Below are positions 11,813 to 64,000 of a stretch of 64,000 nt of DNA, piece by piece (position 1 is the first letter of the stretch; each line of letters begins with the position of its first letter). This DNA comes from Rugalucina vietnamica. Lineage: Eukaryota; Mollusca; Bivalvia; Lucinida; Lucinidae. Position numbers and translations under genes: made by a program. Below the pieces are notes generated by a model. The model saw nothing but the letters and a program-made list of their open reading frames with translations, was not told the origin of the DNA and ran no database searches. Where the stretch lies: contig OZ024880.1 in NCBI GenBank assembly GCA_964017185.1, positions 36,794,329-36,858,328 of the forward strand. The letters are read 5' to 3'.

Positions 11813-12170
11813 ATTCTGACCTTAAAATAGTCATGCTAAAAGCATGTACTCGGCGTATGTAACCAAAACGTCGCGCTTTTCAAAAGAAAATGCTACCGTT
11901 TGCGTTCAAGACGAGGTAATGATAAAAAGATTGGCTCAAAGAAAATTGTCGAAGATTTTTGTCATACATTATATAACCAATGTCAGCTCATATGGACAGC
12001 ATGTCCGTTATTTCACTGAAAGGGATGATTACTGAGAAAAACGAATAATTTGTGCCAACTTCGTTGTCAATATTGATGCATATATATTTTGTGGGTTGTT
12101 CTGTTTCAGCCTTTAAGCTATAATGAAACAATGTCAGTCTATCTGGGTATTGCACTGTGTGAGTGTGATA

Positions 12171-12226
<56 letters not shown>

Positions 12227-12699
12227 AGTACGTACCGTTTTTCGAAACCAGTTCGCGCATGGTTTCTACAAAATTAAGTTAGACGTAATTCGCGAATGCA
12301 TCGGGCGACACAGATTGCCAATTTACATGCATAATCATATTTATACTATTTTTTTTTATTTATTTAATTATTATTATTATTTCATTTCACCCATATAGTG
12401 TTACATTTCATTTTTTTTTCACTTTTAAGACCAGCGCTTACTTCTTTATTGTTACAACTTTGTTCTGGCCATAACATTTTCCCCTAAGATCCCTACTTCT
12501 ACTTCACACCTAAAGATGCTAATTCAATTAACGCCACGTGCCATAACTTTGTTTGTAGTACTCAATACCTAATCAAGCACTATCAAAGGATTATTATATT
12601 GATTTTCTTTATACATGTCTAATCGGGAAACATATATTATAACAAAAGAACGTCAATTCTATTTTTGCCAACATTTATACATACGAAAATAAGAATATG
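11813..12699. other. Unassigned region with (GA)n microsatellite
   Basis: A perfect (GA)n tract occupies about 12179-12224. The rest is AT-rich with no gene recognised. Open frames across the GA tract encode only RE repeats. Confidence 0.6.
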
Positions 12700-13830
12700 T
12701 ATACTATTATCACACACGATTACCGGAGCACTGCTGCTAAACCCCCTGAACTGGCGTCCTCTAGAACAGAAACGCATTGATAGCCGCCTTGTCATGATGC
12801 ATAAGATCACACATGATCTTGTTGCCATACCAGCCTCAGCATATCTAATACCTAACCATAGAGAGTCCAGATTTATCCACCCTCTGTTGAGTTGTGTTGT
12901 TAGCCGGGTGTTGCATGTATTCCCTTAATCACCAGACTCTACTTTTTTTTTATCTTTTAACTAAAATAACACTCTTATTTATCTGTACAAACTCATTTCA
13001 CCCACTTGTTGTATCTTTTACTTCAACTAACCCCCTTTAGCACTTGGTAACACAGGAATCCATTTTGAAGTCCTCCTAAGGAGGTTAAGAATTATCGGTA
13101 GAAAGAAAAGAATGAAATTATTAACATGGACTGCATTTGCTACTAAGGAGATTATTTTAATTGTGCGTACTGCGTCGCTCTTATGGTAGAACGTGGTAAA
13201 ATGTTCTGTTCTATTCTGCTATTCTGTACATTGATAGAAAAAAAATCTTTCGTCAACCGGAACAGGAATTGTTATTTTTGACGTCATCGTGACGTTGTAA
13301 CACGCGCTGCTGCATTATACTAATTGATCAATTAACTTTCCATATAGTTTTACGTCGCCGTCACGTTTCAACATGCGCTGCATTGTACTAACTGATAAAC
13401 TAACTTTCCATTATGGTAATCGGTCGGCTATGGTCACCAGGGTGAGGAAGCTGTCATATATGCTTATTTTAAAATTATCTGCGCAATGGGAGTAGAGCGT
13501 CGCGACAAAGGTAGTGCCTTATTTCATATTACTACCTATTGACTGACTGTCATGTCTGCTACCTCTGACCCAATATTGTACCAGAGCTACTATAACAACA
13601 CACCAACCTACTTATCTATCATCTATACTTACTATACAGACTATACAGACTATCAGGGATTGGAATGACCTCCCTGATTCACTTATCTCCTCTGCTGAAA
13701 TGTCTGATGACTGTGTGTCCAAGTTCGCTTCACTCGTGCGTTCAAGGGACTAATTTCTGCCCCATCCGAACCCCATGGTGAAATAATGTCATTTGGCGTG
13801 TCACCAGTAAACTATTCAGATTCAGATTCA
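12700..13830 (+). mobile_element. LINE 3' end fragment, interrupted (CR1/jockey-like)
   Basis: The frame at 12722-12880 encodes the typical C-terminal end of a non-LTR retrotransposon polyprotein: LNWRPLEQKRIDSRLVMMHK followed by IPASAYLIPN. A further piece at 13650-13745 encodes TIRDWNDLPDSL, which normally follows within a few tens of residues. About 700 bp of unrelated sequence separates them, so the copy is interrupted. The end is an ATTCAG microsatellite tail (about 13808-13831), consistent with a non-poly-A LINE tail. The clade assignment is tentative. Confidence 0.65.
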
Positions 13831-13861
13831 GACTATCCTTATACGGTCTTTTTAGGTAAAA

Positions 13862-13978
13862 TGTACGAGTCGACCAAAATAGGTACGAGTTGATCAAAAC
13901 AGGAAAAAGTTGGCCAAACATCAGGTACAAGTTGACTAAACATGGGCACGTGTTGACTAAGTAAGGTACGAGTTGACC
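13862..13978. repeat. Degenerate ~21-bp minisatellite
   Basis: About six imperfect units of the form GTACGAGTTGACCAAAN(3-5) in tandem. Confidence 0.7.
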
Positions 13979-14055
13979 TATATAAATTTTTTACTACAAA
14001 CCAACCATCCGCTTTCTTTGACGGTCAGGATTACATTCGTGCAACAATTTTGACA

Positions 14056-14706
14056 CTGACTATCCGCATGACGGTCGTGCCGATAACGCCGCACGACAGG
14101 CAAATAGACATGCAAATGTTAAAAATGTTTAGAAATGGTTACATTTTAAGTTGAATAATATTATACACTGGCTTCAAAACTGACACAGAATACTACACAT
14201 GCATGAATTTTTTACTTTTAAATTAACAAAATTGTTATTTTGCTGAAATTATTTACCTGTAAAAACCAATCATGCGTATGCGTAAATGAGAAAGTAATTA
14301 TCGTAACCTAAATAATAAAAGAATGTGATATAATCCAAAAGAATAAACAGCCTAATGACAATGGAGTATTGAAACATTTCACTAACACAATCAAAAAAAT
14401 TGTAACGGTTATATTTTTCTCCGCCGTAAGAAATCTACTGCGATTCAGTTTACATCAGCTGGATTAATCAAATCAAATTAGTTTTCTTATTCATAATTAA
14501 CAAAAATGTTAATTTCTAATGTATTTCAATAAACTAAACACATAATTATTCATTTAATGGCAAATTAATAGTTTAACGCATACGTAAGCTTGTTAGAAAA
14601 TCTTATACTCCCGTGGTGCTGATAGCCAATACCTGTAGCATTGGCTATCCGCACGACGGTCGGGCCGATAACACCGCTTATCGGCACGACCGTCGTGCGG
14701 ATAGCC
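14056..14706. mobile_element. Foldback element with terminal hairpin
   Basis: CTATCCGCATGACGGTCG at 14060 is inverted at the right end (CGACCGTCGTGCGGATAG, 14688-14705). The right end is itself a hairpin: 29-bp arms at 14643-14671 and 14678-14706 with one mismatch and a 6-nt loop. The interior is AT-rich and non-coding. Confidence 0.6.
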
Positions 14707-14716
14707 TCAGCCAACA

Positions 14717-17700
14717 GGGCAGAGACCTCTAATTATCGTTCCCATAGACTCCCATTGTAATTTGCCCCAAAACAAGACTCATTCTTAGGCTTCACAGCTT
14801 ATAGTGGACCCCGACACATTCTGCAGACGAGAGATCGCCCCAGGCCGTGTACAAGTGCAGCAAAAAAATAGGGGGTTAGCCAGCATTCAAGGACGGTACT
14901 TTTCGCTGTTTAGGGACACCCCAAAATCGCTCAACAATGAAAAAATAATTATTCAAAAATAACTACATCCGCAATTCGGCCGTAGCATGGCAAAACAGCA
15001 GCCGATTAAATAGAAATATATAGCAAAATATTCAAGAACGACTATACTATCATGTGACAAAAGACATTTGATAGATACGCATTTATGACCAATGGTAGGT
15101 AGCGTTACATCTTAAATTTGCCGCGGTAGATCTGCCCACACTTCGGGCCAATCACAGGCAACGTTACATTTACTGGTCTCTGTCCTAAAGACACCCATTA
15201 TTTCGTTTATTTTGACGAGATATTGCAATTATACAATGAAGGGAGCTCTTACAATAACAACGATGCTGTTTGATGCTTGGTTAAACGTATCATAGTCTTG
15301 GAGCTATTCAAAAAGTCAACCGACCCCCTACTTCAATAAGTCCAAAATAAGACAAATTTGCCTCTCTACATGGTAAAGATACAGCCACTGAATTAATTCA
15401 AAGCATTGACGCTTCACCAATTCTGGTATCGTTTTGTTAAGGACTATGACAGGAAAGGTTAGATAAGGCATTTCAGTGACCTTGACCTTTGACCCTTGAC
15501 CTTTATGGTAGTCACAATTCTACACTTAAAATTGGATTTTTGCACCAAAATTACCTATTCTTCACAAAATAACGGGTAAAAACTGTGACCTTGACCTTCA
15601 ATTTGTCTGTTTTGTATATTGTTCTTTTCATTTTAACATTATGATGCACTATCATGGTGAGTTTAACCTTATTACACCAGAGAACGTGAAAAACTTGAAA
15701 ATCATTAATGATTACATTATACATTATAGGGGTCATAACTGCTCCTTGTTGACTTCCCAGGGGTGTTTGGAACCATTACTGATGCAATGGGTGAGCTTTG
15801 GTCCAGTAAATTTCGTTAAAGCACCCAAGTCATTTCTTAAATAACAGTTCCAGTGCTGTTCTGTTGTGAAAAATCTTTATGTTGTCTGTTTATTGATCTG
15901 CTTGTATGTGCATTTTTATGTGAATTTTTCTATTTTAAAATTCGAGGATGGCCAGTTTCTGTCTGTTCCGCCTTGGGCTTCAGATGTGAAATCATGAAGA
16001 GATACAAAGGGGGTATTGGTTCCTGAAAACACAGTTTCATTTCAGTGTCGAAACAGGGAGCACGCCTGAAGGTGATATTCTCTTTAGGGCAGAGACCTCT
16101 AATTATCGTTCCCATAGACTCCCATTGTAATTTGCCCCAAAACAAGACTCATTCTTAGGCTTCACAGCTTATAGTGGACCCCGACACATTCTGCAGACGA
16201 GAGATCGCCCCAGGCCGTGTACAAGTGCAGCAAAAAAATAGGGGGTTAGCCAGCATTCAAGGACGGTACTTTTCGCTGTTTAGGGACACCCCAAAATCGC
16301 TCAACAATGAAAAAATAATTATTCAAAAATAACTACATCCGCAATTCGGCCGTAGCATGGCAAAACAGCAGCCGATTAAATAGAAATATATAGCAAAATA
16401 TTCAAGAACGACTATACTATCATGTGACAAAAGACATTTGATAGATACGCATTTATGACCAATGGTAGGTAGCGTTACATCTTAAATTTGCCGCGGTAGA
16501 TCTGCCCACACTTCGGGCCAATCACAGGCAACGTTACATTTACTGGTCTCTGTCCTAAAGACACCCATTATTTCGTTTATTTTGACGAGATATTGCAATT
16601 ATACAATGAAGGGAGCTCTTACAATAACAACGATGCTGTTTGATGCTTGGTTAAACGTATCATAGTCTTGGAGCTATTCAAAAAGTCAACCGACCCCCTA
16701 CTTCAATAAGTCCAAAATAAGACAAATTTGCCTCTCTACATGGTAAAGATACAGCCACTGAATTAATTCAAAGCATTGACGCTTCACCAATTCTGGTATC
16801 GTTTTGTTAAGGACTATGACAGGAAAGGTTAGATAAGGCATTTCAGTGACCTTGACCTTTGACCCTTGACCTTTATGGTAGTCACAATTCTACACTTAAA
16901 ATTGGATTTTTGCACCAAAATTACCTATTCTTCACAAAATAACGGGTAAAAACTGTGACCTTGACCTTCAATTTGTCTGTTTTGTATATTGTTCTTTTCA
17001 TTTTAACATTATGATGCACTATCATGGTGAGTTTAACCTTATTACACCAGAGAACGTGAAAAACTTGAAAATCATTAATGATTACATTATACATTATAGG
17101 GGTCATAACTGCTCCTTGTTGACTTCCCAGGGGTGTTTGGAACCATTACTGATGCAATGGGTGAGCTTTGGTCCAGTAAATTTCGTTAAAGCACCCAAGT
17201 CATTTCTTAAATAACAGTTCCAGTGCTGTTCTGTTGTGAAAAATCTTTATGTTGTCTGTTTATTGATCTGTTTGTATGTGCATTTTTATGTGAATTTTTC
17301 TATTTTAAAATTCGAGGATGGCCAGTTTCTGTCTGTTCCGCCTTGGGCTTCAGATGTGAAATCATGAAGAGATACAAAGGGGGTATTGGTTCCTGAAAAC
17401 ACAGTTTCATTTCAGTGTCGAAACAGGGAGCACGCCTGAAGGTGATATTCTCTTTAGGGCAGAGACCTCTAATTATCGTTCCCATAGACTCCCATTGTAA
17501 TTTGCCCCAAAACAAGACTCATTCTTAGGCTTCACAGCTTATAGTGGACCCCGACACATTCTGCAGACGAGAGATCGCCCCAGGCCGTGTACAAGTGCAG
17601 CAAAAAAATAGGGGGTTAGCCAGCATTCAAGGACGGTACTTTTCGCTGTTTAGGGACACCCCAAAATCGCTCAACAATGAAAAAATAATTATTCAAAAAT

Positions 17701-20665
17701 AACTACATCCGCAATTCGGCCGTAGCATGGCAAAACAGCAGCCGATTAAATAGAAATATATAGCAAAATATTCAAGAACGACTATACTATCATGTGACAA
17801 AAGACATTTGATAGATACGCATTTATGACCAATGGTAGGTAGCGTTACATCTTAAATTTGCCGCGGTAGATCTGCCCACACTTCGGGCCAATCACAGGCA
17901 ACGTTACATTTACTGGTCTCTGTCCTAAAGACACCCATTATTTCGTTTATTTTGACGAGATATTGCAATTATACAATGAAGGGAGCTCTTACAATAACAA
18001 CGATGCTGTTTGATGCTTGGTTAAACGTATCATAGTCTTGGAGCTATTCAAAAAGTCAACCGACCCCCTACTTCAATAAGTCCAAAATAAGACAAATTTG
18101 CCTCTCTACATGGTAAAGATACAGCCACTGAATTAATTCAAAGCATTGACGCTTCACCAATTCTGGTATCGTTTTGTTAAGGACTATGACAGGAAAGGTT
18201 AGATAAGGCATTTCAGTGACCTTGACCTTTGACCCTTGACCTTTATGGTAGTCACAATTCTACACTTAAAATTGGATTTTTGCACCAAAATTACCTATTC
18301 TTCACAAAATAACGGGTAAAAACTGTGACCTTGACCTTCAATTTGTCTGTTTTGTATATTGTTCTTTTCATTTTAACATTATGATGCACTATCATGGTGA
18401 GTTTAACCTTATTACACCAGAGAACGTGAAAAACTTGAAAATCATTAATGATTACATTATACATTATAGGGGTCATAACTGCTCCTTGTTGACTTCCCAG
18501 GGGTGTTTGGAACCATTACTGATGCAATGGGTGAGCTTTGGTCCAGTAAATTTCGTTAAAGCACCCAAGTCATTTCTTAAATAACAGTTCCAGTGCTGTT
18601 CTGTTGTGAAAAATCTTTATGTTGTCTGTTTATTGATCTGTTTGTATGTGCATTTTTATGTGAATTTTTCTATTTTAAAATTCGAGGATGGCCAGTTTCT
18701 GTCTGTTCCGCCTTGGGCTTCAGATGTGAAATCATGAAGAGATACAAAGGGGGTATTGGTTCCTGAAAACACAGTTTCATTTCAGTGTCGAAACAGGGAG
18801 CACGCCTGAAGGTGATATTCTCTTTAGGGCAGAGACCTCTAATTATCGTTCCCATAGACTCCCATTGTAATTTGCCCCAAAACAAGACTCATTCTTAGGC
18901 TTCACAGCTTATAGTGGACCCCGACACATTCTGCAGACGAGAGATCGCCCCAGGCCGTGTACAAGTGCAGCAAAAAAATAGGGGGTTAGCCAGCATTCAA
19001 GGACGGTACTTTTCGCTGTTTAGGGACACCCCAAAATCGCTCAACAATGAAAAAATAATTATTCAAAAATAACTACATCCGCAATTCGGCCGTAGCATGG
19101 CAAAACAGCAGCCGATTAAATAGAAATATATAGCAAAATATTCAAGAACGACTATACTATCATGTGACAAAAGACATTTGATAGATACGCATTTATGACC
19201 AATGGTAGGTAGCGTTACATCTTAAATTTGCCGCGGTAGATCTGCCCACACTTCGGGCCAATCACAGGCAACGTTACATTTACTGGTCTCTGTCCTAAAG
19301 ACACCCATTATTTCGTTTATTTTGACGAGATATTGCAATTATACAATGAAGGGAGCTCTTACAATAACAACGATGCTGTTTGATGCTTGGTTAAACGTAT
19401 CATAGTCTTGGAGCTATTCAAAAAGTCAACCGACCCCCTACTTCAATAAGTCCAAAATAAGACAAATTTGCCTCTCTACATGGTAAAGATACAGCCACTG
19501 AATTAATTCAAAGCATTGACGCTTCACCAATTCTGGTATCGTTTTGTTAAGGACTATGACAGGAAAGGTTAGATAAGGCATTTCAGTGACCTTGACCTTT
19601 GACCCTTGACCTTTATGGTAGTCACAATTCTACACTTAAAATTGGATTTTTGCACCAAAATTACCTATTCTTCACAAAATAACGGGTAAAAACTGTGACC
19701 TTGACCTTCAATTTGTCTGTTTTGTATATTGTTCTTTTCATTTTAACATTATGATGCACTATCATGGTGAGTTTAACCTTATTACACCAGAGAACGTGAA
19801 AAACTTGAAAATCATTAATGATTACATTATACATTATAGGGGTCATAACTGCTCCTTGTTGACTTCCCAGGGGTGTTTGGAACCATTACTGATGCAATGG
19901 GTGAGCTTTGGTCCAGTAAATTTCGTTAAAGCACCCAAGTCATTTCTTAAATAACAGTTCCAGTGCTGTTCTGTTGTGAAAAATCTTTATGTTGTCTGTT
20001 TATTGATCTGTTTGTATGTGCATTTTTATGTGAATTTTTCTATTTTAAAATTCGAGGATGGCCAGTTTCTGTCTGTTCCGCCTTGGGCTTCAGATGTGAA
20101 ATCATGAAGAGATACAAAGGGGGTATTGGTTCCTGAAAACACAGTTTCATTTCAGTGTCGAAACAGGGAGCACGCCTGAAGGTGATATTCTCTTTAGGGC
20201 AGAGACCTCTAATTATCGTTCCCATAGACTCCCATTGTAATTTGCCCCAAAACAAGACTCATTCTTAGGCTTCACAGCTTATAGTGGACCCCGACACATT
20301 CTGCAGACGAGAGATCGCCCCAGGCCGTGTACAAGTGCAGCAAAAAAATAGGGGGTTAGCCAGCATTCAAGGACGGTACTTTTCGCTGTTTAGGGACACC
20401 CCAAAATCGCTCAACAATGAAAAAATAATTATTCAAAAATAACTACATCCGCAATTTGGTCGTAGCATGGCAAAACAGCAGCCGATTAAATAGAAATATA
20501 TAGCAAAATATTCAAGAACGACTATACTATCATGTGACAAAAGACATTTGATAGATACGCATTTATGACCAATGGTAGGTAGCGTTACATCTTAAATTTG
20601 CCGCGGTAGATCTGCCCACACTTCGGGCCAATCACAGGCAACGTTACATTTACTGGTCTCTGTCC
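14717..20665. repeat. 1370-bp tandem array, 4.3 copies
   Basis: Units begin at 14717, 16087, 17457, 18827 and 20197 (GGGCAGAGACCTCTAATTAT). The fifth is cut at 20665, where it meets the dynein promoter region. Copies appear almost identical by eye: the first differs at one position (CTGCTTG versus CTGTTTG) and the last has two substitutions near 20456. The same small open frames recur in each unit but have no recognisable domain, so I read them as chance. Each full unit has a cluster of TGACCT motifs. Confidence 0.95.
15477..15504. promoter_or_regulatory. DR1-type nuclear receptor motif cluster in array unit
   Basis: TGACCTTTGACCC at 15483-15495 is, on the other strand, GGGTCA-A-AGGTCA, a consensus DR1 (RXR/HNF4/COUP class). 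It is flanked by further TGACC half-sites. It recurs at 16853, 18223 and 19593. The match is seen; binding is inference only. Confidence 0.35.
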
Positions 20666-20783
20666 AACAATTTTTATCCAACCACAAAATGAATCATCGA
20701 CTTCCGGTAAAAGGTTTCCGGTTTTGCGAATCGATTTTGGCATAATTTATTTCGCCAGCATCTGCAGGCTTCTAACTGCAACC
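20666..20783 (+). promoter_or_regulatory. Putative dynein IC promoter / 5' UTR
   Basis: This is the only non-repeat sequence between the array and the start codon. It has GACTTCCGG and TTTCCGG (ETS-type words) at about 20699-20725, and the start context GCAACCATGT. There is no TATA box at a convincing place. A further upstream non-coding exon cannot be excluded. Confidence 0.45.
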
Positions 20784-63124
<42,341 letters not shown>

Positions 63125-63249
63125 TCAAAATTATCTGTTAAAACCTAGGAAATGTTGGGACAAAATGACAAGCATTTACTGTTACATGAGAGTCAGGGGA
63201 CTGCCAAATCATGAATTAATATGAACTGTTCCAACTTAAATATGTGGAT

Positions 63250-63375
63250 GTGAAGCCTCCGTTGCATAGTGGTAAGGCCATTCGCCTTGTAAATTAAGGT
63301 TTGTGAGTTCGATCTTGAGTAGTCTTTCAGATGACTTTAAACAGAGGTCATGTCTCTGTATGACCTTAACTTGTG
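63250..63375 (+). mobile_element. tRNA-derived SINE
   Basis: GCATAGTGGTAAGGCC (A box) and GAGTTCGATCTTG (B box) about 35 nt apart, then a body ending TGTATGACCTTAAC. Confidence 0.65.
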
Positions 63376-63507
63376 AGTGTGATGTAAAACATAAAAGCAA
63401 CCAGCCAACCATATACGGATGTTAAGGAAATGCCAACAATAAAAACCTGTATGTAACCAAGCCAATGATAAGTTCCATTCCTCAGTGTAATCTTGGTTGA
63501 ATCAAAT

Positions 63508-63741
63508 GAGCCACCTCGTGGGAAAACCAACAATGTGGTTTTTGAACAGGTCCTACACAAACCGGCCTGTACAAGCACAGAAAAGAGCTAGAAGCTTGAA
63601 ATTTTGGATTTAAGTAGAAGAGGAATTGTACTATCCGAGTAGCGAAAACAAAGGTGCTGATCAGCTTCGCGGTTACCGCAAAGCTGATCTGCGTCTTTGT
63701 TTTCGCCTATGCAGATTGTTGGTTTTCCCGTGATGTGGCTC
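63508..63741. mobile_element. MITE-A copy in 3' UTR region
   Basis: GAGCCACCTCGTGGGAAAAC to TTTTCCCGTGATGTGGCTC, AAAT on both sides. Confidence 0.9.
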
Positions 63742-63982
63742 AAATATTATGATTTCCCAATTTGGACTACAATGATGACCTGTTGTTAAAAACAACAATG
63801 TTATATTTGAAGATGCATTAGATTTTCATTTTGTAACTTTTTCATCTGTGGTGATGGATTTTTGTATTAACCCATATATAAAACCCTTATCATTCGCATA
63901 AAAATAAAGGCTAATATTTTAGATATTTGAGGGGAAATGAGAATTACCTATTTTCATTGAGTTTTACAAAATGCCTGTATTT

Positions 63983-64000
63983 GAGCCGCGATGAGAGAAA
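63983..64000. mobile_element. MITE-A left end, cut by window
   Basis: GAGCCGCGATGAGAGAAA is a MITE-A terminus; the rest lies beyond the window. Confidence 0.6.

Larger units (their letters stand above)
63125..63908 (+). other. Dynein IC 3' UTR candidate region
   Basis: AATAAA motifs at 63438-63443 and 63903-63908 are candidate polyadenylation signals. A SINE (63250-63375) and a MITE-A copy (63508-63741) lie inside if the distal signal is used. Confidence 0.45.

Noticed and set aside
15551-20255. Open frames repeated every 1370 bp
   Set aside because: Recurrence follows from the near-identical tandem copies; the peptides show no domain and overlap on both strands.
14717-20665. CRISPR array
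   Set aside because: Units are 1370 bp, with no short repeat/spacer pattern; eukaryotic context.

Overview
The window is metazoan nuclear DNA, most likely from a mollusc and probably a bivalve. It has one multi-exon gene with GT-AG introns, is AT-rich, and is packed with short palindromic DNA transposons, Helitron2/Helentron-like elements, tRNA-derived SINEs and Penelope-like retroelement debris. The taxon is inferred from repeat style and protein similarity. No ribosomal or mitochondrial marker is present to confirm it.

The only convincing host gene is a complete cytoplasmic dynein 1 intermediate chain (DYNC1I) on the + strand, from 20784 to 63124. I could place 17 coding exons (1983 nt, 660 residues plus stop). 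All have GT/AG borders and consistent phase. Exons 1-4 encode the N-terminal p150Glued/NudE-binding helix and the Tctex1/LC8 light-chain sites (KETQT). Exons 5-7 are 45, 90 and 135 nt, all phase 1-1, and look like optional cassettes. Exon 8 carries the roadblock-binding segment and exons 9-17 the WD40 propeller.

Region by region: 1-2.7 kb is a two-copy 1.37-kb tandem repeat. 3.4-6.7 kb holds two inverted, broken Penelope-like reverse transcriptase copies, one with a complete hammerhead ribozyme fold just upstream. 10.5-11.8 kb holds Penelope tail repeats in +/-/+ order. 12.7-13.8 kb is a LINE remnant. 14.7-20.7 kb is a nearly homogeneous 1370-bp tandem array (4.3 copies) that stops 118 bp before the dynein start codon. 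The rest is dynein exons embedded in repeats.

The most notable points within the gene are: (1) three decayed upstream copies of exon 11, each with its own acceptor; (2) a 75-bp minisatellite that repeats an ideal TACTAAC branch site and runs up to the exon 7 acceptor; (3) foldback MITEs 12-45 nt downstream of six consecutive 5' splice sites (exons 10-15); (4) a GAGCC-ended MITE family with 4-bp AWWT target duplications; (5) four Helentron-like families, one insertion of which can be resolved to the base; (6) a long inverted repeat in intron 14 whose arms each carry a start codon plus 5' splice site.
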